Below, piece by piece: positions 10,283-19,514 of a stretch of 64,000 nt of DNA. The stretch spans positions 505,144 to 569,143 of the forward strand of contig CAUYUJ010015960.1 in assembly GCA_963575745.1 (NCBI GenBank), given 5' to 3'. Under the pieces are notes generated by a model. It made no database searches, had not been told where the DNA came from, and saw only the letters and a list, made by a program, of their open reading frames with translations. The stretch comes from Prorocentrum cordatum (Eukaryota > Sar > Dinophyceae > Prorocentrales > Prorocentraceae). Made by a program: the position numbers and the translations under genes. The stretch's first letter is position 1; every line of letters starts with the position of its first letter.

Positions 10283-10408
10283 GGCACCGCTCGGACGTGT
10301 GCATGTCTCCTTCGGCGAGGGCCATCGAGGAGCATCCTTGATTATTCGGCGAAGAAGCCACGCACGAAGCCGACAAAAAACACAAGGAATGGACGTCCGA
10401 GCGATGGC
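10283..10408 (+). mobile_element. family B inverted-repeat element, copy B1
   Basis: Left end ACCGCTCGGACGTGTGCATG; right end ATGGACGTCCGAGCGATGGC. The ends are inverted copies of each other (CGCTCGGACGT / ACGTCCGAGCG). The core contains CCTTCGGCGAGGGCCATCGA and GGAGCATCCTTGA. Two other copies lie at 59116 and 63480. Confidence 0.88.
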
Positions 10409-10651
10409 GAGATGCGGACGGTGATTCCCAAATCGTTCGTTTGGAAATTCCCCACCACTTCTGCACCAGGCCGCCGACATTCGCAATGTTCTTAAGGGCT
10501 TCGCCCTCTGCCGCCGGCCCCCTTACGATAATGGAAGATGTGAGAGCCGTGTCGGGATGTCTGGGCGCCGTCTTGAAGAAATTTGGGAACATCATGCGGG
10601 GGCGGATGGGAATCAGCATCACAGATTGAGATGTTGGGGCTATTCTTGATC

Positions 10652-10848
10652 GACGGCAAGCGAGGGGGGTAGTGAGAAGGAGACTGGCTTCTCAACGGCG
10701 GTGGGGCTTCTCAGAAGTCCTCGCGCCTTCTGAGAGGTGTTCTGTGTCTCCGGGGGAAGGCTTAGGAAACTTCTCAGAAGGCCGGGGAGCTTCCGAGCCT
10801 TCTGAGCATGCCCGCTATTTCTCACTTCCTCCCGGGCTCGCTGCCGAC
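10652..10848 (+). mobile_element. family I inverted-repeat element, copy I1
   Basis: Starts GACGGCAAGCGAGGGGGGTA followed by GTGAGAAGG and ends TTTCTCACTTCCTCCCGGGC followed by TCGCTGCCG, forming complementary ends. CTTCTCAGAAG, CTTCTGAGAGG and TTCCGAGCCTTCTGAG words fill the interior. Copies lie at 29231 (reverse), 45173 (same orientation) and 48814 (reverse, truncated). Confidence 0.82.
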
Positions 10849-10874
10849 TTGAACGATGTTGCAATCTTTCTTGG

Positions 10875-10960
10875 AGCATTCCCCGCGCGAATCTGGCGTA
10901 ATTGACGCAATAATCTGCTATGTGGATCGCGAATCTGGCTTAACTTATTTAATCGCTTCG
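10875..10960 (+). repeat. outlying GCGAATCTGGC repeat units
   Basis: CGCGCGAATCTGGCGTAATT at about 10885 and ATCGCGAATCTGGCTTAACT at about 10927 belong to the 42-bp repeat that resumes at 11299 on the other side of the GGCCTCTT block. Confidence 0.65.
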
Positions 10961-10979
10961 CTCATTCCGCCGGCCCTGG

Positions 10980-11110
10980 AGCGCTATTTGGGGCCTCTTG
11001 GGGCCGTCTTGGGGGCTTCTTGGGGGCTTCTTGGGAGCGTCTTGGGGCTCCTTGCGGCGTATTGGGCTCCCCTGGGGCCTCTTGGGGGGCTCTTGGGGGC
11101 CCCTTGGGGC
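10980..11110 (+). repeat. short GGCCTCTTGG array
   Basis: The same word composition as the S blocks. It sits between units of the 42-bp repeat, which suggests it inserted into or expanded within that repeat. Confidence 0.8.
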
Positions 11111-11298
11111 GAGAGGGGGGGTAGTCGTTGGCAGCCCCCCCCTCGGAGGCCGCGATCCTCGTGAGGGGTGGCGAAAAATAGCCTCCCCCCTGGGGATCGC
11201 CCGGGGGTCAGCCGGGGATCGGCCAGAGTACTTTTCGTCCGGGGCCCCCCAGGGGCCGCCCCGTGCGCGTGAACTAGAAATATTGTTAAGTAGTTACC

Positions 11299-11570
11299 GG
11301 AGATCTTAGCACGCCTCTGGCCCGTTGGGCCGGCGAATTCAGGATTCTGACCTCGGGAGCTCCAACCTGGTGTCATTTATGATGGATTCTCGTGTCGAGA
11401 GCGCGAATTTGGCGTAATTTCGGAGGGAATCTGACGAGCGCGAATCTGTCGCAATTCACAAAGGATCCTGGCCTCGTTCGCGCACATCTGGCGTAATGTA
11501 AGAAGGATTCCAGCCTCGGGCATGCGAATCTAGTGCAACTCATACAAAGGAATGTTGTTTCGGTGGCGCG
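11299..11570 (+). repeat. about 42-bp degenerate tandem repeat
   Basis: Units starting with GGATTCTG/GGAATCTG-like words begin near 11299, 11342, 11384, 11426, 11463, 11505 and 11549. Each carries a GCGCGAATCTGGCGTAAT-like second half. Confidence 0.8.
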
Positions 11571-12710
11571 AAATTCAGAGTATCTGAACGTGTCCCAGAC
11601 CAGCCAGAAATTCAGGCAACTCGATTCGGGGACGGTGAACTTCTCGTGCTCGGTCCCCCCCCTGCGCGGACAGCAACAAATTACAGTTGGAAGCAGGACG
11701 TATAACTTAAGCACTGGAGACCGGAATTGGAGCAGGTTGCAGGGGACCTCAGCCCCGCAGCTTGATGGGCCTGCAAGGGGGGCCGTCGGATTTACCCCGT
11801 CGCGCACAGCAAAAACGTTCAAATTGTGTCTGCGCGCGGCAGTTTATGATTGTTTCTGCGCGCGCTCGTAGCACCTTGAGCCTGCGCAAATCGAAGGTGT
11901 TCCTGCATGTGTGTGCGCGACGGTGTGTCCCTACTTGGGTCACTTCCCCCCTTCTCATCGACTTGCACAGTGGATTTCGGCTTATGGGTGCACTAACTCC
12001 TCCTAAGTACTTCTGCGCGCCCAGTCTGCCACCTCTCGCTCCACCTCGCCAGTGGCTCCTCCTCCCAGTGGGGTCGTCCTCAATGTTCCTGTATCGCGCG
12101 GCGACGAACAAAATTATCTACGGGCCCGACCCACTCCCATCCTCGACTTCTCACCCTTGGACGGCGCCTGCCTTCCTCCATGGTTCACGTGGGCAGCGCA
12201 TCCGCTCTGCGGGCACCTGCTCCAGCACAACGAAAGCCTCCCCCGTCCCTCCGTCCCCCCTCCCGGCGGTCCCCCCCAGGGCCTCCGCGGAGGCCGCGGC
12301 TCCAGCTGCAGCCGCGACGGCCGGGCCCGGCTTCCCGGGCTTCCAGTGGCTGCTGGAGCACACTAAGGCGGCCTGAGCACGGCGACTGCGACGGGGCGGG
12401 GGCGAGGCAGGAGCAGGAGGTGGAGGAGCAGTAGCCACCAGCCACAAGCGTACCTTTCAGCTTCAGCGCAGCGAGCTCGCACAGCCCTGGGTGCAGATCG
12501 GCACCATGATGGAGGAGGGGGTCAGTCCCTACTGGGGGCCTCCACGCTACAACTAGCTACTCAGTGCTGCACCTCACTCGACCACCTGGTACGTAGCCCT
12601 GGCAGCCCCAAGTCCGCCACAGCGGCACTGCCTCAACAGAACTTGTCGCGGTTACTCATCTGATGCTTTGCCCTCTGCTGTTGATTCGCCTTTCGTATCT
12701 TGGTTTTTCT
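11571..12710. other. no supported gene
   Basis: A 204-aa + frame (11762-12376) and overlapping frames exist but turn into Ala/Pro-rich GC sequence. TCTGCGCGCG words recur at 11829 and 11855. No motif was recognised. Confidence 0.4.
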
Positions 12711-12719
12711 CTCTGTACA

Positions 12720-13092
12720 TCGATGTATCTATATACATATGTGTATATATAGGTGTATACAAGTGGCACGTGTATGCCCAGGCTCATACAAAAAACTGAA
12801 GGGGCGTTTGAAGCAGGAGTGAAATGCAACATCGAAGTCGCACTCGAGCGCAAGTGGGGTTGCCACACCTTGCGATGTGTGTACCAGGACCCCCCAGGAA
12901 GCCTCAGGAGGCCCGACTTGGATACCAGAAGAGGCTCCAGGAGGCCCCAGGATTGTGAGTGTTGTGCGTGTGTGTGTGTGTGTGTGTGATGTATGCTTTG
13001 TGTGGTGCGTGCTTTTTGTGTGTTGTAGGTGTTGTGTGTGTGTGTGTGTATGTTTGTCTAGCGTGTGATGTGTTGGGCGTGATTTGTGTCTC
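12720..13092 (+). repeat. TA/TG and TG microsatellites
   Basis: ATATACATATGTGTATATATAGGTG at 12730-12755, then TG-rich tracts at 12967-12989 and 13033-13090. Confidence 0.85.
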
Positions 13093-13104
13093 TGTGTGCA
13101 TGTA

Positions 13105-13345
13105 GTTCTGAAGCCCCAGGAGGCCCCAGGAAGCCCCAGGCGGCCTCAGGAGGCCCCAGGAGACCCCAGGAGGCTTCAGGAGGCCCCAAGAGGCTCCAGG
13201 AGGCCGCAGGAGGCCCCAGGAGGCCCCAGGAGGTTTCAGGAGACCCCCAGGAGGCTCCGAGGCGGGGTCTGGGGTGCCAGAAGGTTCAGAAAGCCCCAGG
13301 AGGCCCCAGGAGGTTCCAGGAGGCCCCCAGGAGGCTCCGAGGCGG
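13105..13345 (+). repeat. CCAGGAGGC array
   Basis: Roughly 9-12 bp units of CCCCAGGAGGC with TTCAGGAGGC variants. A unit (CCCCCAGGAGGCTCCGAGGC then GGGGTCTGGGG) is duplicated at about 13245 and 13327. An isolated copy precedes it at 12889-12950. Confidence 0.9.
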
Positions 13346-13399
13346 GGTCTGGGGCTCGATTTTGGAAGGATTTTTCAAGCGAAACCGCCATTCCCTGAG

Positions 13400-13930
13400 A
13401 ATCGGGGTCACAATTATTGAAATTACCATGTGTGTTTGAAGGTTTTATGTTAACATGTTGAAATTCCCATGTGTTTTTGGACTCTGACGTCACGATCTGC
13501 GTGAGGGGTGCCACCGATTTTCAGAATTTCGAGGATGTCCCGAGCGAAACGCCCAGACAAATCGCGGACGCGTGCGCATTAATCGCCTCTGAGCTCTACT
13601 CCCTCGGAGAGGTGCGCATGAGAATACACATATATACACATATATTCACATATGTATATATGTGCACATTTTAAACATATCTAGCATGCATATGTGTGTG
13701 TCTATAACATGTGATTTTCCTCACTTGCACTTAAGGGTTCGAATTTGCTTACGAGGAGGGCTTACCTGTGTATGCCGTGCTTTCGCCACGTTGCGGGCCC
13801 GTGCCGCACCCTTGGGCGCTCCGCGCCTTGGGGGGTACGTCGAGGTTGCGCCACGCTGCTGCCTCGTGGGCGCCTCGTGGTTTACGGCACAGTTTTCATC
13901 ACATGGCTTACACAACATAGGCTACACCCC
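13400..13930. other. AT-richer spacer with CA/TA tract; no gene
   Basis: TGAAATTACCATGTGTGTTT and TGAAATTCCCATGTGTTTTT form a short direct repeat (13419, 13457). ACACATATATACACATATAT at 13626-13700 is a simple-sequence tract. Confidence 0.5.
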
Positions 13931-13932
13931 AA

Positions 13933-14127
13933 TCGGGCCGGACGACAGGGGGGGGATAGGGAAAGGGGGGATTACGAAATCTGCTGCACGCAGCAGGTTG
14001 CGGCCCCACCGAGGGACCTATTCTTCGATACATGGCCGCCTCCGGCGCCGGGAGGCGCTCGGAAAATCAGCTACGTGAGCTGATTCTCAACCCCCCCCTT
14101 TGCTATCCCCCGTTTCGCCCAGCCCGA
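13933..14127 (+). mobile_element. family F inverted-repeat element, copy F1
   Basis: Left end TCGGGCCGGACGACAGGGGG followed by GGGATAGGGAAAGGGGGG; right end CCCCCCCTTTGCTATCCCCC followed by GTTTCGCCCAGCCCGA, its imperfect inverse. An internal GCTGCACGCAGC palindrome and ACATGGCCGCCTCCGGCGCC are shared with copy F2 at 48084. Confidence 0.85.
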
Positions 14128-14616
14128 CTTAAGCTTCCACCTCCAGCTCACACCACCCCCCCCCATAGTTGGCGCCTCCATACCCCGCACCCGCACAGCT
14201 CACGCTGCACAGCCGTCACCACACAGCTACACAGTTCACGCCGCATCGTTTTACTTGCAAGGTGCAACGACGCACTGCTCGGAGCTCACGCTGGCCACAC
14301 ACACACGCACACATCTACCTGGGGAAGGAGCTCGGGGCCCAGAGGCCACGGCCCCGACCCCCCAAACGGGGCCCCCCCCCCCCCCCCATGTGGCCTCCAG
14401 GGCCGCCCCCCGGCCGCTCAAGACAGCCCTCGGGGCGCTCCAAGAGCGCCCACGATGGCTTCCAGATTGCATGGGAGACTGCCAAGAGCACCTGCAAGCG
14501 CCCCGAAGGGGCCCCAGGACCGCTCAAGATAACCTCACGGCGGCCCCGAAGCCGCCCCAAGAGGTCCCGAAGAGGGCCTCCACGAGGCACAAATCATCAG
14601 ATTCCTTCTGGAAAAC
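14128..14616. other. CA-rich and CCCCAAGAGG-like tract; no gene
   Basis: A poly-C run at 14377-14390 and short reversed GGCCTCTTGG words (CCCCAAGAGGTCCCGAAGAG) at about 14400-14590. No coding frame is supported. Confidence 0.5.
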
Positions 14617-14805
14617 TTACCCATCGGTCGTTGAAAGTAGGTATTTTTGGATTCCCAGATTACAATCTACTTTCAGCGCCTTCCTACTTCAAGAGTCGAG
14701 TGGTTTTCCCTTTTCCCTCCTCGTCAGGAGGCGGGCGGAAACCCAATCTATTTCCAACGCCTTCCTACTTCATGTTTCTACCTACTTCTTCCGACCGATG
14801 GGTAC
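14617..14805 (+). mobile_element. family E element, copy E1, TA duplication
   Basis: CCCATCGGTCG..GAAAGTAGG at the left and CCTACTTC..CGACCGATGGG at the right form the terminal inverted repeat, flanked by TA on both sides. The interior shares CGCCTTCCTACTTCAAGAGT and CCAATCTATTTCCAACGCC with copy E2 at 49352. The TA duplication and terminal repeat are compatible with a Tc1/mariner-type non-autonomous element. Confidence 0.85.
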
Positions 14806-14940
14806 GTTTTTAGTGTATTCGCTTGTTGTGTCTTGAGAGCGTACAAGACGTCCCAAGAAGCCCACAAAAATCGCCCCAAGTCGGCCACAGGCATCCGCTC
14901 GACCTTCCCTGAGATCGCTCGTCTGTTGGACTCGCGCTAG

Positions 14941-16503
14941 GCTTGCATCGACCAGGAGATGGACAAGATCCGATCGGCCATTGACACGACCAACGAGGAG
15001 ATATCCACAGCCATCGGTGACTCTGACGGCTTGCGGGAAGAAGTTCCTGCGGGTAGTTCGGCGCCCGTCCTTGATGACGACGTGCACAAGTCGGTGGGTA
15101 TCGTGTCAAACGAGCAAGCTCTTCAATGTTTGCAGGTGATCGATTTGTTTGTTGTTTCTCTCTCTCTCTCTCTCTCCCTCTCCCTGCGTACATATGAATC
15201 CGAATACGGTGCCAACTCCACCGGCATCCCACCCGACCACCTCCATCGCCACTTTCATCGCCGCGATCTTCCTGACAAAATGACGTCTGACAACTACAGG
15301 GTGTGGGTGAACGACGACCGCATCATCGCCGAGGCCATGGGCATTCGCGAGCCAGTCTGGTTTATCAAGTACGAAGGGTCTACCATTCCCTTCATGGACC
15401 CTCGCACTGGTGACGGTCGTTTGGGTGCCCCCATCGCGCGCGACGAACATGAGCAGGACCAGTACTGGCAATATGACTGGAATGGTAACGGCAGTCGTCA
15501 GAGGTACGATGGTACCTAAGAACGGCCCAAACGAATCTCAACAGCCTTGAGACATCGGCGGGACTACGGTGACATCTGCCTGGACAGGAGAGTAAGCATG
15601 GACCAGAAGATGCCACATTGCAGGACGTTCCGCGACATTGGGAGGTTCATGTTCATACACTTCGAGGATATCAACATTGAGTCGCAACCCTCTTGGATCA
15701 CCGTTGCCGCCAGCCTTCGGGCGGCCGCAGCCCACGGCGAGGAATATGACGACTTGTGCGATTACTTGCCATACGTCCTGTTCCGCTGCTGTCCGTGCCA
15801 CGCTCCGCACGCATCCAGGATGCAAGTCTTCCCTCCCATGAACTGCGACACCGGCAGCTTCGACTGCAAGCGTTGCGAAATCGTTGCAGTTCGTGCAATT
15901 GGCGGGCACTCCGTCGCCGTGTTCAACTGCACACCATTCCACATGGGCAGAGCATCTTTTGAGGTCGCGGACGCGCGCTACTTTCGCCATGGCGCAACGC
16001 GGCATGTCGTGCGATCTACGGCGGGGCAAAGCATCATTCCAGGATTTTAAGACGGTGACCGTTTATAAGACAGTCCGTTCAGAAACATGCTGTTCAGCTC
16101 GCTGTTCCATGCGCGGACCCTAGACGAATCCTTACGCCATGACCGCAACGCGCAACCTCGGGGGCCCCAAAGCCACATCGACATCGTGTTCGTCATTCGT
16201 GTTGCAACGGCGGCAGGATGTGCATTTTACCTTGATGACCGAGGCGCCGTCATGACCGGCGGTGGTATTCCATCCTCCGCAATCGCACAGATGCGCGAGG
16301 TCAGGTGCGGCAAATTGAACTGCCCGCAGGGGCGGCAACCTTGCGCGCGCATGCCTCCGACCAACGGTCGACCGCGGACCCTCTTCGAGCGTGCCCTTTG
16401 GAATGCTCCGCTCCAGCAGGCGAAGCCCAAACGCCTTGCCGCGGCCGCCGCGGCCAGGCCCAATCGGCCTGCCTCACCGTCACAGCCGGCGCAAGGGCGT
16501 TAA
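14941..16503 (+). pseudogene. Tpt1/KptA-like RNA 2'-phosphotransferase, interrupted
   Basis: One frame (starting at 14941, 15547 and 16087 alike) carries a coherent protein. From 15535 it reads like the Tpt1/KptA family, which removes the splice-junction 2'-phosphate from tRNA using NAD+. Visible motifs are ISTALRHRRDYGDICLD (N-terminal LRH with the catalytic Arg-His), VRAIGGHS at about 15891-15914 (family RAnQGHS), RHGATRHVVRS at about 15982-16014 (family HGT), and IDIVFVIRVATAAGCAFYLD followed by DRGAVMTGGGIPSS at about 16180-16280 (C-terminal NAD-fold strands). The N-terminal part (14941-15484) has a short acidic helix region and a Trp/Tyr-rich stretch (VWFIKYEGSTIPFMDPRTGD) that I do not recognise. 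In-frame stops are TAG 14938, TAA 15517, TAA 16048, TAA 16066 and TAA 16501. A GT-AG intron at 15485-15544 (60 nt) would remove the one at 15517, and another intron may cover the CT-rich stretch after 15135. The two inside the domain are hard to explain by splicing, so I call it a pseudogene. No start codon could be fixed. Confidence 0.6.
15158..15186 (+). repeat. (TC)n tract inside the Tpt1-like locus
   Basis: A polypyrimidine CT run just after a possible splice donor (TTTGCAGGTGATCG at 15124-15137). It could belong to an intron ending before CTACAGGGTGTGGG at about 15294-15307. The reading frame stays open through it either way. Confidence 0.6.
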
Positions 16504-19500
16504 CGCGCCCGACGCGCCCATGGCACCCGCGCCCACGCCAGTCCAGGCCCCCTCCCGGAGGCACGCCCAAGCCTTGCGAGGCCGCTACTGCAGCCGCGCA
16601 GCTTATCCTTGCGCCCGCGCAGGAAGACGCCACTCCTGAACTGCGTATTGGCATCCGGCAGGAAACTCTTGCATGCTGCAGCACGCAGCAGTTGCCCATG
16701 TGCAATCGTACTGATTGATGAGCTTCCGCAGAGAATGTGGAACAATAGCCCGCCGCCAACGGTTACTGTCGGAGATCACGCTGCCAGTGCTTCGCGGGAG
16801 AGGCGCGTATATTTGTTTCCGCCCATGCGCTCATCCAGGAGCGAAGTCACTCGCAGACGTCTGCAGAGCCACACATCGCGGACCCGTCGGCAAGTTTCAA
16901 AAAATGCTTCGGCTACGCGGCTGTCTGCACTCGGGGCCCGATCAGCATATTGAGCGAACCATTCCGCAATGCCAGCGCTGGCGTTTGGCTGCGACGCTGC
17001 GCTGGGACGCAATGATTGGTTTTCTGCGAGTACAGCGCGGGCGCCCACTGTCTCCATGGACCCGTCTCCGCTCGCCGACAAGAATGCCGTCGAGGGCCAG
17101 GGCGGGCTCGAGGGGCGGGGCCACGCGGAAACCGACCCTGCCGCGACCCAGTGAACACCGCAGCCAGCGGCAGCCGCTGCCAACGAATCGATCCATGAAA
17201 AGTAAGTTAAAATTTCATTTTCCCCAGCGGCCGCCGCTGCGGTGGGCGCGGCAGAGATGCCGGTGCCGTCGACCAGTCCAACGCGGGAGCTTGCACCGAC
17301 TTTTCTTGACCCATGCGTTGAGGTTGTGATATTTGATGGCGAAGCGGACCCCCCCCGTCGCGGGGTGGCGCACGCGTTGTTGGCGACCGCGAATGAGGTA
17401 GAACTGGCGACGATGGGATCAGGACTGCTGGCAACGCGGACTGGACTCCCGCGCGCGACGAACTTGTAGTTGCCGCGAGTGCCGACATCGGCGACAGCGA
17501 CCCCTGCGAGGCGAAGTGCAACAGTAACATGCAAACGCGCATCTCCAATGATTTCAACGACGTGATCCACCAGTTCATGTATTGCGAGCTCAGACATCGC
17601 GAGTCCCGATAGCTCCACTGTCGCCCTCGGCCACGACCTACGACGCGACAGAGCGACGCAGTGTCGAGAAAAATGCGGTCGCAAGGCGCTCGCCGAGATT
17701 CTTTCGCGGAGCTTCGAAGCGTTCAAGAACCCACTCTTCGGCCACGCTGATTTGATCAGTCCTGCGTCGATCACCGCGCAGGATCGCCGCGGAGGACTTC
17801 GGCGACGACGCGACGCTGATTGACCGCCGCAAAGATTTCTCTGTCTGAGCAGCGCCTGTGACCTATCCCTCATGGGAGTGCTCGACGCTCCGAGACGGGG
17901 CGGCAGCCTTGCCACGGATGATATCGAGTTGCCAGAAGTTGATGTAGGCCCCTCGGGCTTCCAGGCTCTCCCGGGGGATATTTCCGGGCCGGTGCATGCG
18001 CGCCCTCGGGGCGATTTACTCTCTGACCTCCATGATGAGACCCTGAACGAGTTGGCGCAGCACGGATCCACAGGACCTGGGCCCGAGCATCAGCCAGGGG
18101 CTTAGGAACTCCACGGCTCGCGCGCCCGTGCCGATCGATCCCGATCCGCTTGAGATCATGCAGGCCACCGATGTTGAGACCGCCAAATCGATCTTGCCGA
18201 TTCATGATCGCGCAATCACAGGCCCGTCCCTTGCGCGCGTTCCCACGCGCCCATCGGCTGTCGGAAAGGTTGGACGTTGGATCGGCCTCGCCACAGCGCC
18301 AGACCGCGGCGTTTCGACGCGGCAAATGTTCGCGGAAGATCCCACAGTCGCCGCGAAGGGGATTGTTGCGGCGCGCGCCCGTCCGCCTGAGGCGCCCTTC
18401 GCGGCCGGGAGAGAGTCGCCGCCGCGTCGGGGGCGAGTGGGCGGTTGCGCGAAATGCCCCCCCTGGGCGTCGTAGAGCGCCTCGACGATCCCGGCGTCGA
18501 ATGGTTGGTTCGTGGCCGCCGCCGCCCAGCGGCCGAGGGGCAGGACACGATGGGCGAATATTCTCGGGGGCGCTTGGCCTATCTTGACCAGTTGCTCCTG
18601 GCAGTTCGTGATCGTTGCGTTCCGCCCTGCGACTGCAAAGTCGCCGCGCGGCAGTGGCGTCAAATTCTGGCCATGGTCTGACCCGATGGGCCCTTAGAAT
18701 CGGGACCTCGATGTTTACGGCGACAAGGCGGAGGGCCGCATCAGACATGGATCGCCCCCATGAACAGTGGGCGCGATTGAGTACTGCGTCGACGTCCAAG
18801 AGATCAGGCAGAGAAGCGCAGCGCTTCCGAAACCGAGCGCGGAGGGGCCGGCTGACCACGAGGCGCGGGGTCGCGTGACTGCGAGGGCCGACCTCGTTTG
18901 CAGTGGGTCAGGCCACCCCGGCCGGATCCGAAAACGGAGCAACCGCCGCCGCTTATTAGGGTTGATGTTAGAAGGCGCTCATCCGCGACGCGGCGATGGC
19001 GCGCGCCACCGCGATTTCCAGGACTGCCGGGGGGGGGGCCCAGCAGTCGCCCACCCCCCAGAGCACATGAACATCTGCGGGAGATGGACCTGACAACTTG
19101 CTCATTTTGCCTCGCGCCCCGATGCGTCTTGGCACGCGTGGCGCTCCAGGAGCTTCCGCGGCGGCGGATTCTGCCGATGGCGCCGCGGCTGCCGCGCCGC
19201 CGAGGGCGCCGCCGACGCTTCCGCTGCTACCCGCGCCAAGGGCAACCTAGAATTTCCCACGCGCGGATTACGGGGGGGCGCGCGCTCCAGCCGCGCCGCC
19301 GCGGCGCTCGATCACGCCGCCGAGGCGCGCCCCGAACCCCAGCGACATGATCGGGCGAACGCAGTGCGGCGCCCAATATTGGGGCGTGACCTGGAACAGG
19401 TGGATATACATCGACCATCGGTACGGTGATTATTGCAGGGCATCCATGGGCCCGCTGTCAAATTGCATCGCTATTAAAACGATTCCAGGGGATATGGGCC

Positions 19501-19514
19501 AGACGACCCTCATT
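16504..19514. other. GC-rich region, conflicting long frames, no supported gene
   Basis: The longest open frame is on the - strand (16776-18071, 431 aa), with others overlapping on both strands. All are Arg/Ala/Ser-rich, and no domain was recognised. The dense GCCGCCG words around 18960-19350 are low-complexity. A real multi-exon gene cannot be excluded, but no frame stands out. Confidence 0.4.

Noticed and set aside
16776-18071. 431-aa minus-strand ORF
   Set aside because: Overlapping open frames exist on the + strand, the Ser/Arg/Ala-rich composition is typical of GC-rich non-coding DNA, and no domain was recognised. Kept only as an unassigned region.
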